64,000 nucleotides of DNA from Ruminococcus sp. (GCA_017542125.1 JAFXXU010000035.1:25644-89643), one strand, 5' to 3'; shown: positions 27,739 to 35,889, numbered from the stretch's first letter. The notes: a model not told the origin generated them from the letters alone. Made by a program: numbers and translations.

Positions 27739-28503
27739 ATGCCGGAAGCAGTTCAGACATTGGTCGGGGGGCTGAGAGCAATAGAGCTCCACTACCGCCC
27801 TATCAGGGAATCCTCCAGCGGAAATACCGCTTTCTTACAATCCCAGACCAGGCTAAATACTCCCGGGCTCGGCACCCTGATGCCCGAAAACTTCCGCGAC
27901 GTCGCCGAGATAACCAACCAGTGCATCTCCCTCTTCGATCTGGAGCTGCTCCAGGCTATGGAGGCCGCCGAAAGGTTCGTTGAGCGCGAGGTCGTCTTCG
28001 GATGGCTGTCGGTGTATATGCCCGCCGAGTATCTGAGAGATATTAGAGCCGAGCGGAACCTTATGGAGTTCGCCCGGAGGTATAACGTGCATACCAATAA
28101 GATCTGCTTCGCCGTCTCGGCCAAGCTCCTGGAGGAAAAGGACGGCAGAGCAGCCACCGTTATGAAGAATCTCCGCAACCGGGGCTTCCATTTTATGCTG
28201 ACAGGCTTCGGCTCCGATTCCTGCCCGATGATGAAGCTCTCGGAGTTCCCCGTGGACTACGTCCTGCTCTCGCCGGAGGTAACACAGTTCCTGGGCAAGA
28301 CCGAGCGCTCTGACGGTGCGGTGAAGTCGATAGTCGATTTCGTCTCCGAGCTGGATGCCACCGCCATTGCCGACGGCGTGTCCTCCCTGCAGCAGGCAGA
28401 GAAGTTCTTCGAGTTCGGCTGCCTCTATACGGCAGGCTCCCTCTCGGGCAAATACGTCACCGAGAAATACGTGAGAAAGAAAAACGATGAGACCGAAACT
28501 TAA
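27739..28503 (+). CDS. Degenerate EAL-domain protein, first gene of the fibre-assembly operon
   Basis: A 254-residue soluble protein whose whole length resembles an EAL (c-di-GMP phosphodiesterase) fold. LHYRPIRESSSGNTAFLQSQTRL corresponds to the usual start with the EAL signature, but that signature is not present. MLTGFGSDSCPMMKLSEFPVDYVLLSPE corresponds to the loop-6 DDFGTG region, with the catalytic Asp pair altered. AIADGVSSLQQAEKFFEFGCLYTAGSLSGKYV matches the C-terminal AEGVE...GYY region. Loss of the metal ligands predicts no phosphodiesterase activity; it may bind c-di-GMP or act as a protein-interaction regulator. GGAGGG lies eight bases before ATG 27739. Confidence 0.75.
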   Translation: MPEAVQTLVGGLRAIELHYRPIRESSSGNTAFLQSQTRLNTPGLGTLMPENFRDVAEITNQCISLFDLELLQAMEAAERFVEREVVFGWLSVYMPAEYLRDIRAERNLMEFARRYNVHTNKICFAVSAKLLEEKDGRAATVMKNLRNRGFHFMLTGFGSDSCPMMKLSEFPVDYVLLSPEVTQFLGKTERSDGAVKSIVDFVSELDATAIADGVSSLQQAEKFFEFGCLYTAGSLSGKYVTEKYVRKKNDETET

Positions 28504-28536
28504 GTTTATATATACATTTATAAAGGAGGGGCAGCG

Positions 28537-29250
28537 ATGGCGGACAAAACAGTAAATGTCCTGGAGCTGCGGCGAAAATCCAAAGAGGTAAAGAGATATG
28601 TCGTCCTGACAAGGATACTGGGGCTCCTGGTAATAATCCTTGTGGCGATAATCGCGATAGCCTACGCGATATCATATTTCTACGATAAGTTCGGCAGCTT
28701 TACGGTAAAGGTCAATAAATACGATATGATGCGTCAGGGCCTTACCCTTTCGGAGACACCGGAGTACGATAAGACGATCTCGGTGCTCAACGCGAATATC
28801 GTCTACGATATGACCAACATCAGCGGCGCGGATCTCCCGGCGAACATTGATATGATCAACGGCAGCCATAACGGGGAGAGCTACATAGCCTACACCTTCT
28901 ACCTTATAAATGCCGGAAGCGATACGATCTCCTACGACGGAGAGATGAATATCGAGAACGTCACCAAGAACGTTGACGACGCCATACGGATAGCCGTCTA
29001 CGTCAACGGAGAGAAAACGGTCTACGGCAAGACAAAGTCTGACGGAACGGGAATGGAATCCGACTGCGATAAGGAGTTCTTCTCGGCCACCACCGTTATG
29101 AAGACCCTTCGGGAGGGCTTCGAGCCAAAGGCAAAGGACAAGTACACCGTAGTAATCTGGCTGGAGGGCAACGACCCCGATTGCATCGACGATCTGATTG
29201 GCGGCACCCTGAAGCTCTCGATGGATTTCAAGATAACCGAATCGACTTAA
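28537..29250 (+). CDS. Membrane-anchored paralogue of the TasA-like subunit
   Basis: A 237-residue protein with a basic cytoplasmic N-terminus, a membrane segment at about residues 25-48 and an extracellular domain. That domain (FYLINAGSDTISYDGEMNI, AIRIAVYVNGEKTVYG, VVIWLEGNDPDC, TLKLSMDFKIT) parallels the C-terminal half of the putative major subunit at 26172. There is no Trp-Phe motif at the membrane boundary, so it is probably an uncleaved anchor rather than a secreted subunit. AGGAGG precedes ATG 28537, and the gene sits between the EAL-like gene and the signal peptidase. I infer a base or anchoring subunit of the fibre, comparable in role to TapA. Confidence 0.72.
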   Translation: MADKTVNVLELRRKSKEVKRYVVLTRILGLLVIILVAIIAIAYAISYFYDKFGSFTVKVNKYDMMRQGLTLSETPEYDKTISVLNANIVYDMTNISGADLPANIDMINGSHNGESYIAYTFYLINAGSDTISYDGEMNIENVTKNVDDAIRIAVYVNGEKTVYGKTKSDGTGMESDCDKEFFSATTVMKTLREGFEPKAKDKYTVVIWLEGNDPDCIDDLIGGTLKLSMDFKITEST

Positions 29251-29271
29251 TTATAAGGGAGAAGAACAGAT

Positions 29272-30036
29272 ATGAAAAAAGCGTTGAAAATAATAGGAAA
29301 TGTATTAGTGTGGATCCTGCTCATCTTTGCATTGCTCATAACCATCGTTGTGTTCTCATCCGACCGCAACGGCGGCGTGGCGAACCTCTTCGGCTTTATG
29401 CCGATGACCGTTGAAACGGGATCCATGGAGCCCACCTTCTACGAGGATGACCTTATAATCGTCAAGGAAGTGGATGATATCTACTCCCTCAAGGAGGGCG
29501 ACGTTATCACCTTCTGGACCATCATCGACGGCCAGAGAGTAAAGAACACCCACCGTATCGTAAAGGTCAACGAGCTTGAAAACACCCGCACCTTCGTTAC
29601 CCGAGGCGATAACAACACCGCCGACGATACCGATACCGCCAAGGCCGGCGACATCATCGGCAAATGGACCGAGACCAGGATCCCCGGCTTCGGCAAGGTG
29701 ATGCGCTTCTTGCAGACCAGGACAGGCTTCTTCATCTGCATAATCCTCCCGATGGCGATCTTCTTCCTCTATGAGCTTTACAGGTTCATCGCAACACTCA
29801 TAGAGATCAGGAAGCCCCGCCTCACCGAGACCGACGAGGAGGAGATCAAGCGCCGCGCCATAGAGGAGTACCTGGCAAGCCAGAAGGCCAAGGAGGGCGA
29901 GCAGCCCGCTGCCGAGGCTCCCAAGGCCGAGGAAGCTCCCGCTGCTGAGGCGGATCCCGTTACCGAGGCGCCTGCTCCCGAGGCGACCGCCGCACCCGCA
30001 GAGAACACAGACGCCGGTGAGGGAAAGACCGAATAA
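29272..30036 (+). CDS. SipW-type signal peptidase I
   Basis: Cleaves signal peptides at the outer face of the membrane. The 254-residue protein has an N-terminal membrane segment (about 7-28), the Ser nucleophile in ETGSMEPTF (Ser51), GDVITFWT, and His94 in VKNTHRIVKV. A Ser-His pair instead of Ser-Lys places it in the ER/archaeal/SipW class. TRGDNNTADD follows, then a second membrane segment at about 155-175 and a charged, Ala/Glu-rich cytoplasmic tail of about 70 residues, which is unusual. Its place beside two TasA-like genes makes processing of the A-W-F-type precursors across the intergenic region its likely job. Confidence 0.9.
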   Translation: MKKALKIIGNVLVWILLIFALLITIVVFSSDRNGGVANLFGFMPMTVETGSMEPTFYEDDLIIVKEVDDIYSLKEGDVITFWTIIDGQRVKNTHRIVKVNELENTRTFVTRGDNNTADDTDTAKAGDIIGKWTETRIPGFGKVMRFLQTRTGFFICIILPMAIFFLYELYRFIATLIEIRKPRLTETDEEEIKRRAIEEYLASQKAKEGEQPAAEAPKAEEAPAAEADPVTEAPAPEATAAPAENTDAGEGKTE

Positions 30037-30060
30037 ACTGATAATTGATCGGAGAAGGCT

Positions 30061-31629
30061 ATGAACGAATTTCTAAAATGGTTCTTCGTGTTTATTTCCG
30101 AGATGCTGAAAGGCTTCGGCATGATCTTTTCGGGCATCGGAAAGGGCATAGTACAGATATTCAATATCAAAAACTACATAGACATATTCAAGGCCCACTC
30201 ACCGGATTTCACCGTGCTGAGCTGGATACTGGCGATACTCTCTATTATAATAGTTATCGCAGTGTATGTGCTGATAGGCTTCATCATCGTACTGCTCATC
30301 AGGAAGTATGTGCGCTTCCGCCACTCGCTGGTCAGCAATGAGGATCTGCTGGAGGAGATCTCAAATCTCCAGCGCCAGGTGCTCAAGATGACCAAGGAGA
30401 AGGACGAGATCATGGCGATGAAGGTGGCTCAGATGGGCCTGCCCGTGTCGGGCGCTCTCTCCTATGCGGGCGCCGACGGCACCGCCGTGCCCTATCAGGG
30501 CGAGGGCGAGGCTCCCCAGGCTGTGGAGGACGGTATCGTCCAGACGGCAGACAGGCGTTTCTCCCGTCTGCTGGAGGTGGACAGCTTCTACCGCAACTAC
30601 ACTCCGCCGGAGTACGACAACTCCATTACGCTGGAGGGCATCTGCGAGGCTTACCGCAACTTTGCCTGCTCCAAGATGCACCTCTACTACGATATCAAGA
30701 CGATACGCCTGTTCATTGCGGGTATGGCTTCCACCAAGCTCATAATCCTGCAAGGTATCTCCGGTACAGGTAAAACATCGCTGCCTTACTCCTTCGGTAA
30801 GTTCTTGCAGAACGATACTACCATAGCTTCGGTGCAGCCCTCGTGGCGTGACCGTACCGAGCTCTTCGGCTACTTCAACGAATTCACCAAGAACTTCAAC
30901 GAGACCGAAGTCCTCAAGAGGATCTATGCCTCGGGCTATAACAACGATGTCAACCTGATACTCCTCGATGAGATGAACATCGCCCGTATCGAGTATTATT
31001 TCGCCGAGATGCTCTCCATACTCGAAATGCCCAACGCAGACGAGTGGGAGCTGGATATCGTGCCCAACGCCTGGAGCACCGACCCTGTCAAACTGGATAA
31101 GGGCAAGCTGAGGATCCCTCAGAACGTATGGTACATCGGTACGGCTAATAACGACGACTCGACCTACGCTATCTCCGATAAGGTTTACGACCGTGCTCAG
31201 CCCATCAACCTGGATGCAAAGGGTATCGCCTTCGAGGCCCCCGTGCAGGAGCCTATCAACCTGGGCTACGACCACCTCCAGGCTATGTTCGACGAGGCCT
31301 TCGAGAAGTATCCCATATCGCAGGATAATCTCAGAAAGATCCAGCAGCTCGACCTGTGGGTGATCGAGAAGCTGCGTGTGGCTTTCGGTAACCGTATCTT
31401 AAAGCAGATGGGCCTGTTCGTGCCTGTTTACGTTGCCTGCGGAGGCGACGAGCTGGACGGTATCGACTACGTCCTCGCTACCAAGATATTCAGAAAGTTC
31501 GAGTCCCTCAACCTGGCTATGCTGCGTGAGGAGCTGAGAGAGCTGGTGGTATATATCCACAAGTCCTTTGGCAAGAACAAGATGAACGAGTCCGTGGCAT
31601 ACCTCGAAAGACTGCAGAAGCTGTTCTGA
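30061..31629 (+). CDS. Membrane-anchored McrB-like AAA+ ATPase
   Basis: A 522-residue protein. Residues 1-90 are hydrophobic with a clear membrane segment at about 56-84, followed by a short coiled coil (about 95-115) and a linker. From about residue 185 comes an AAA+ module of the McrB/dynein-like type: Walker A GISGTGKTS at 232-240, PSWRDRTELFGYFNEF, Walker B LILLDEMNIAR with Asp303-Glu304, and the sensor-1 segment YIGTANNDDSTYAIS. No DNA-binding or nuclease domain is visible, unlike the restriction protein McrB. It precedes a DUF2357-like gene, the partner such ATPases usually have. I infer an energy-dependent remodelling or assembly ATPase on the inner face of the membrane; the substrate is unknown. 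Confidence 0.84.
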   Translation: MNEFLKWFFVFISEMLKGFGMIFSGIGKGIVQIFNIKNYIDIFKAHSPDFTVLSWILAILSIIIVIAVYVLIGFIIVLLIRKYVRFRHSLVSNEDLLEEISNLQRQVLKMTKEKDEIMAMKVAQMGLPVSGALSYAGADGTAVPYQGEGEAPQAVEDGIVQTADRRFSRLLEVDSFYRNYTPPEYDNSITLEGICEAYRNFACSKMHLYYDIKTIRLFIAGMASTKLIILQGISGTGKTSLPYSFGKFLQNDTTIASVQPSWRDRTELFGYFNEFTKNFNETEVLKRIYASGYNNDVNLILLDEMNIARIEYYFAEMLSILEMPNADEWELDIVPNAWSTDPVKLDKGKLRIPQNVWYIGTANNDDSTYAISDKVYDRAQPINLDAKGIAFEAPVQEPINLGYDHLQAMFDEAFEKYPISQDNLRKIQQLDLWVIEKLRVAFGNRILKQMGLFVPVYVACGGDELDGIDYVLATKIFRKFESLNLAMLREELRELVVYIHKSFGKNKMNESVAYLERLQKLF

Positions 31630-31686
31630 TCCCATCCCCGAGAGTGAATTATACTATTATATAAGAGAAAGGGCGGTGAGGACTGA

Positions 31687-34647
31687 TTGAACGGCTTTTA
31701 CGATGAATGGTATGAGGATTTCAAGGAGGCGGTAGATGCCTTCGGCGACGACGCGCTGTTCGATCAGCTCGACGCTCTCCTGCAATCCAGCAGAAATACC
31801 TTCGCCTTCAACCGCAAGCTGATGGAGAAGGCGATAGACGTCTCCTGGGTAGAGGCCATAGAGAACGGCCTTATCCACGTTGACAACGTGCTGAGAAACC
31901 CGAGCCGAACGATCGAGGACGTGGAAGAGATCGTCCCCATAGAGCGCTCGCGGAAGATCACGGTCGAGTCGGTAAAGCACCTTGCTCAGCATACCGACTT
32001 CATCCAGAGCATAGATAAGCGCACGGGCAAGATAACCCCGTCGAAGATATTAAATATCCACAAGGAAGAAAGCTACCTTACATACGAGAATAAGTTTGTC
32101 AATACGCTGATCGACAGGCTGTTCATCTTCATAAACACCCGCTACGAAAAGCTGGCCCAGGTGGCAAGGGACGAGGAGGTATTCTCCCTCGGCTACGATA
32201 CCTCCATAGATACCGGCAACGGCGGCAAAATGAAGATAGAGGTCAAGATCGAGACCTCCGACAGCCTGGAATCCACCGACGCCCACGGCGTCACCATCTG
32301 GCAGAGAGTGGAAAAACTCAAAAAGGTCATCGAGGGCTATAAGGGCTCGGATCTCTGTATGAAGCTGGGCAATAACTACATACGTCCCCCCGTAATGCGC
32401 ACCAACGCCATTATGAAGAACGTTGAGCTCAAAGCCTGTCTGGCTCTGTGGCAGTACATCGAAGGCTATGATAAGGTGGGCTACGAGATCAACGTGGAGA
32501 ATACTGCGGTCAAGCCGCAGAACAGGTATGTCGAGGATTTCTATAAGCTGGTCATCATGAACCTGCTGCTGTTCAGAGCATATACCGTTGACAGCGAAAA
32601 GGAAATGACCGAGCTGAAGACCCAGAAGCTGAAGACCCTGACCCCGAAATTCGTCAAGCGGTTCGAGAAGGAGGTCGCCGACGACTACGGCATCCAGACG
32701 GATGCTGCGGTAGGCTATATCGCAGCCGACGGCGAGTTCCGTATGACCAAGAGGCTCCCAAAGAATATGAACCTGGTCTTTACGCAGATAAGCGAAGCGA
32801 TAAAGATCGAGAAGGCCTATCTGGAGGAGCGCGAGAAGGAGCGTCTGGCAAGAGTTGCCGCCGAGGAGGAGGCAGAGCGTCTGCGCCTCGAGGAGGAAGC
32901 CCGCCAGGAGGAGCTCCGCCGCATAGAGGAAGCCAAGCGGGAGGAACGCGAGAGGCTCCAGCGCGAGAAAGAAGAGGAAGAAAGACGTATCCAGGAGCTT
33001 CTGGAGCAGAAGCGCCGCGAGCAGGAGGAGGAAGAGCGGGAACGTGCCCGCCTCGAAGCCGAGCGGCAGGCCAAGCTGGAAGAGCAGCGCCGCCTGGAGG
33101 AGGAAGCCCGCAAGAAGCGGGAGGAAGAAGAGCGCGTAGCTGCCGAGCGGGAAAGAGTTTTCCAGAACAAGCTCAAGATGCGCTCCGAGCTGGGTGAGGC
33201 AGAGGGCGTTGACGTAGAAAAGCTGGAAGAGCACGAGCACGAGGACGAGGAAAAGCTGGAACAGCAGGTCTACGAGGAAGTCACCACCGAGGAGATCGAA
33301 CAGGTCAAGGCGGAAATGGAGGAGGCCGCGGGCGAGGAGCAGTCCGAGTTCGAGGATCCCAGAGCCATCGCCGCCAGAAAGAAGCTGGAGCAGCAGAGGC
33401 AGGAGAAGGAACGCTTCGAGGCCGAGCGTGCCGCAAGGCTCAAGGCCGACCGCGCCAAGTTCGAGGCCAAGCCCTTCGAGCAGATCAGGTGGGAGTATTC
33501 CCACAACCCGATCAGGCTGCTGCAAAGGCTCATACAGTATATCCTCGTTTACTGGTTCCATATCATCCCCGAGGATACCGACAATCCCGACCACAAGCGG
33601 CTGCGTGCCGAGCTGGCTGAGAAGAAGCGCATAAAGGAAGAGGAGGCCGCCGAGCGCGACAAGATGGAGGTCTACTACCGCAAGTATGCAGGCACCTTCA
33701 AGTACCGGTTCAGGCGCTATCTGGCAGACCGCAAGTTCAAGAAGAAGAAAAAGCTGGAGGCAAAGAGCAGGCCGAAGCCGACCTATACTCCGCCCAAGCG
33801 TACTCCCGAGGAGCAGCGTGAGATCGATCTCGAGATGAAGCGCCTCTACAGAGAGTACCATGTAAGCCTCTGGCAGAAGCTGGTCAGGGCACATAAAGAG
33901 CGCAAGAGGATGCGCAACGAGCTGCGCGAGAGCGTAGGTCAAAAAAAAAATGACCTAGAAGGCCAAAGCAAGGTAAAAAGCAGGGCGCAGAAGGCCGTTG
34001 ACGTGATCCTGACAGTGATACTTGTCATCTCGATGATCATCTGCGGCTATGTTCTCATCAATGCCGCGAGAGGCAAGGCTGTGAACCTGTTCGGCAAGAG
34101 CATACTCCAGGTCGTGACCGGCAGCATGGAGCCCTCGATACACGTGGGGGACTACATAATCACCGAAAAGACCGATGTTTCCGAGCTCAAAGAGGGGGAT
34201 ATAATCTCCTTCTACTCGGATCAGGAGGATGTAAAGGGCAAGATCGTCACCCACCGTATCGTCTCGGTGAACGATGACGGCTCCTTTGTTACAAAAGGCG
34301 ATTCAAGGTCTGACGGCTCACCTAACGAAACGTTGGACACCGCCCCCGCCCAGCCCGATAAGGTCATTGGTAAATATGCGGGCAAGTCCAGGTTCTTTAT
34401 CTGGCTCTCATCCTTCGGCGAGACCAGAAAGCTCGTAATGATAGTCGTGATCCTGCCTCTGGCAGTGATGGCGGTATTCGAGCTGAGATCTGTGACGAGG
34501 CTGGGCAGGAAGGTCCGTGAGGAAAAGCGGCAGCAGGCTGCCGAAAGCAAACAAAAGCTCATAAGAGAAGAGATCGAAAGGGAAAAGCGCCGCCTTGAAC
34601 GGGAGGGCGTTTCCGAGGACGAGGTGAAGAACGGTGAACCAAGATAA
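31687..34647 (+). CDS. DUF2357-like/coiled-coil/SipW-type signal peptidase fusion
   Basis: A 986-residue protein. Residues 1 to about 380 resemble DUF2357, the McrC-like partner of McrB-type ATPases (PIERSRKITVESVKHLAQHTDFI; TYENKFVNTLIDRLFIFINTRY). Residues about 385-620 are an uninterrupted Glu/Arg/Lys-rich coiled coil, then a basic region to about 750. After an A10 tract (codons around 752-755) come a membrane segment (about 772-794) and a second SipW-type peptidase with Ser813 (VTGSMEPS) and His856 (IVTHRIVSV), then another membrane segment and a charged tail. The start is TTG 31687. A +1 or -1 shift at the A10 tract reaches a stop at once, giving the cytoplasmic part alone. Confidence 0.82.
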   Translation: MNGFYDEWYEDFKEAVDAFGDDALFDQLDALLQSSRNTFAFNRKLMEKAIDVSWVEAIENGLIHVDNVLRNPSRTIEDVEEIVPIERSRKITVESVKHLAQHTDFIQSIDKRTGKITPSKILNIHKEESYLTYENKFVNTLIDRLFIFINTRYEKLAQVARDEEVFSLGYDTSIDTGNGGKMKIEVKIETSDSLESTDAHGVTIWQRVEKLKKVIEGYKGSDLCMKLGNNYIRPPVMRTNAIMKNVELKACLALWQYIEGYDKVGYEINVENTAVKPQNRYVEDFYKLVIMNLLLFRAYTVDSEKEMTELKTQKLKTLTPKFVKRFEKEVADDYGIQTDAAVGYIAADGEFRMTKRLPKNMNLVFTQISEAIKIEKAYLEEREKERLARVAAEEEAERLRLEEEARQEELRRIEEAKREERERLQREKEEEERRIQELLEQKRREQEEEERERARLEAERQAKLEEQRRLEEEARKKREEEERVAAERERVFQNKLKMRSELGEAEGVDVEKLEEHEHEDEEKLEQQVYEEVTTEEIEQVKAEMEEAAGEEQSEFEDPRAIAARKKLEQQRQEKERFEAERAARLKADRAKFEAKPFEQIRWEYSHNPIRLLQRLIQYILVYWFHIIPEDTDNPDHKRLRAELAEKKRIKEEEAAERDKMEVYYRKYAGTFKYRFRRYLADRKFKKKKKLEAKSRPKPTYTPPKRTPEEQREIDLEMKRLYREYHVSLWQKLVRAHKERKRMRNELRESVGQKKNDLEGQSKVKSRAQKAVDVILTVILVISMIICGYVLINAARGKAVNLFGKSILQVVTGSMEPSIHVGDYIITEKTDVSELKEGDIISFYSDQEDVKGKIVTHRIVSVNDDGSFVTKGDSRSDGSPNETLDTAPAQPDKVIGKYAGKSRFFIWLSSFGETRKLVMIVVILPLAVMAVFELRSVTRLGRKVREEKRQQAAESKQKLIREEIEREKRRLEREGVSEDEVKNGEPR
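33935..33957 (+). other. A10 slippery tract inside a perfect hairpin
   Basis: TAGGTCA and TGACCTA form a 7-bp inverted repeat around an all-A loop; the run of ten As is 33941-33950. The zero frame continues into the signal peptidase. The other two frames stop at TGA 33951 or, after ATG ACC, at TAG 33956. No good independent start exists for the peptidase downstream. Confidence 0.7.
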
Positions 34648-35086
34648 GATAATGAAGCGCAGGATGATAACAGCCATTGTGCTGATGCTCATCTGCCTGA
34701 TAGCTCTGCTTGTGTTCATCGGGCTTTACGTCGATGAGACCAAGCGGGTACAGGAGGTCTACCGTACCCAGTACAAGACCGAGCTGCGGCACGTGGTCGA
34801 GGAGATCGACATCTACCTTGAACCCGAGGGCGATGACGATCTGGTCTACCGTCGGGTATGCAGCTATATGAGCAATGCCGGTGCCTTCGCCTTCCTCATC
34901 GAGGACTTTTCAGAGAAGCAGATACTTATAAACCAGATAAGCACCGCGCTTATCAAGTACCCCGTGCAGATGCAGCCGAAGCTGGAAGAGCTCAAGCAGG
35001 CGATAAACGATATCCTGGCAGAGCTCGATAAGGGCTATACCGAGCTTGACGAGCTGTTTCAGTCTATAGAATTAAAGGGAAATTAG
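34634..35086 (+). CDS. Small signal-anchored protein of the fibre-assembly operon
   Basis: A 150-residue protein with a short basic N-terminus, one membrane segment at about residues 12-32 (ITAIVLMLICLIALLVFIGLY) and a helical, acidic outer domain. GTG 34634 is the start, with GAGGTGA six bases upstream; the gene overlaps the end of the fusion gene by 14 bases, implying translational coupling. ATG 34652 is an alternative. I do not recognise the family. Its position at the end of the operon suggests an accessory role in anchoring or assembly. Confidence 0.68.
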   Translation: MNQDKIMKRRMITAIVLMLICLIALLVFIGLYVDETKRVQEVYRTQYKTELRHVVEEIDIYLEPEGDDDLVYRRVCSYMSNAGAFAFLIEDFSEKQILINQISTALIKYPVQMQPKLEELKQAINDILAELDKGYTELDELFQSIELKGN

Positions 35087-35105
35087 CCAAAGGAGTGATG
35101 AAAAA

Positions 35106-35330
35106 GTGAGCGAAAAGAGCAAGCTCAAAAAGGAGATAAAGATCTGCCGCCAGACCATTGAGGAGATCGAGCGCAAGCGCTCCAGATCCCAGTCGGCGCT
35201 GGTTCAGGCAGTGCTTTTGCAGGAATCCCCCGACGAAATGGACGTTGAGTGGTTCAATAAGTACACCGGCGAGATAACCGCATGCCGTAACCATATGATA
35301 GAGCTGCAGAAGAAACTCAATTCACTTTGA
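35106..35330 (+). CDS. Small coiled-coil protein, last gene of the fibre-assembly operon
   Basis: A 74-residue soluble protein, almost entirely helical and charged (KLKKEIKICRQTIEEIERKRSR; then MIELQKKLNSL), with no membrane segment. GTG 35106 is used with AAAGGAG about 10 bases upstream; the nearby ATG 35098 is in another frame and stops after three codons. It ends six bases before a strong terminator. Function is unknown; binding to the long coiled coil of the fusion protein is one possibility. Confidence 0.62.
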   Translation: MSEKSKLKKEIKICRQTIEEIERKRSRSQSALVQAVLLQESPDEMDVEWFNKYTGEITACRNHMIELQKKLNSL

Positions 35331-35336
35331 TACCAA

Positions 35337-35377
35337 ACCGAGCCTGCCTTTCCCAAAAAGGCGGGCTCGGTGCTTTT
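35337..35377 (+). terminator. Terminator of the fibre-assembly operon
   Basis: Long hairpin ACCGAGCCTGCCTT...AAGGCGGGCTCGGT followed by GCTTTTT. Confidence 0.88.
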
Positions 35378-35378
35378 T

Positions 35379-35560
35379 AACAGAACGATCAGGCCGTTGA
35401 TCTGTAAGAGCGTGATCCGCAGGGGGCCGGGGGCGACGGGAAGCCCCGGAAACGGGCGTGCAGCAAGCTGATGTCTTAGATACAGTCCCGGGCGGGCTCA
35501 AAATACGGGTTTTGCAGATGCTTTTAAGCCGGAAAATCCTCATCAGCGGTAAATTCCCTC
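35379..35560. other. GC-rich intergenic segment, no gene seen
   Basis: About 180 bases between a terminator and the asnS promoter. It has several short G- and C-runs (GGGGGCCGGGGGCGACGGG, CCCCGG, CCCGGGCGGGC) that can fold, but no promoter of its own that I can identify and no known RNA signature. Confidence 0.3.
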
Positions 35561-35589
35561 TTGACAGCGTGAAAAAAACGTGCTATAAT
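35561..35589 (+). promoter_or_regulatory. Consensus promoter of the asparagine operon
   Basis: TTGACA (35561-35566), 17 bp, TATAAT (35584-35589). The T-box leader follows at once. Confidence 0.92.
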
Positions 35590-35595
35590 GTCTCT

Positions 35596-35857
35596 ATCAA
35601 ATGCGAGGACGGAGAGAAGTAGCAGAGCAGTTCTGTCTCAGAGAGCGCGGGCAAGGTGCGAGCCGCGTACAAGAGGCTTTGTGAATAACACTCCCGAGCA
35701 GCAAGCCGAACAGCCCCCGGGGCCCAGTAGGGGAGTCGTTTTACGCGCGTTACTGCGTATGAGAGATCGCGGGTCTTGATAACAATACGCCTGCGGTAAT
35801 TCAGGTGGCACCACGGAAGCACAGCTTTCGTCCTGTACGAGGACGAAGGCTTTTTTT
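35596..35857 (+). promoter_or_regulatory. T-box leader, asparagine-specific
   Basis: Senses uncharged tRNA and opens a terminator. The T-box sequence AGGTGGCACCACGG is at 35803-35816. A terminator hairpin CTTTCGTCCT/AGGACGAAGG with seven Ts follows at about 35824-35857. An AGTA motif and large stem I precede them. The probable specifier is AAC (35687-35689, in GTGAATAACAC), which fits Asn and the downstream asnS and asnA. Confidence 0.9.
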
Positions 35858-35889
35858 ATTGTATGATCAAAGGAAAGGATTGATTGTTT

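Noticed and set aside
33950-33958. ATG after the A10 run as an independent start for the second signal peptidase
   Set aside because: The codons are ATG ACC TAG, an immediate stop. The peptidase frame has no ATG before its membrane segment, so it is read as a fusion.
30061-34647. Interpretation of the AAA+/DUF2357 pair as a DNA restriction defence system
   Set aside because: Both proteins are tied to the membrane, no DNA-binding domain is visible, and the neighbours are fibre and signal-peptidase genes. It remains possible but less likely than a role in assembly.
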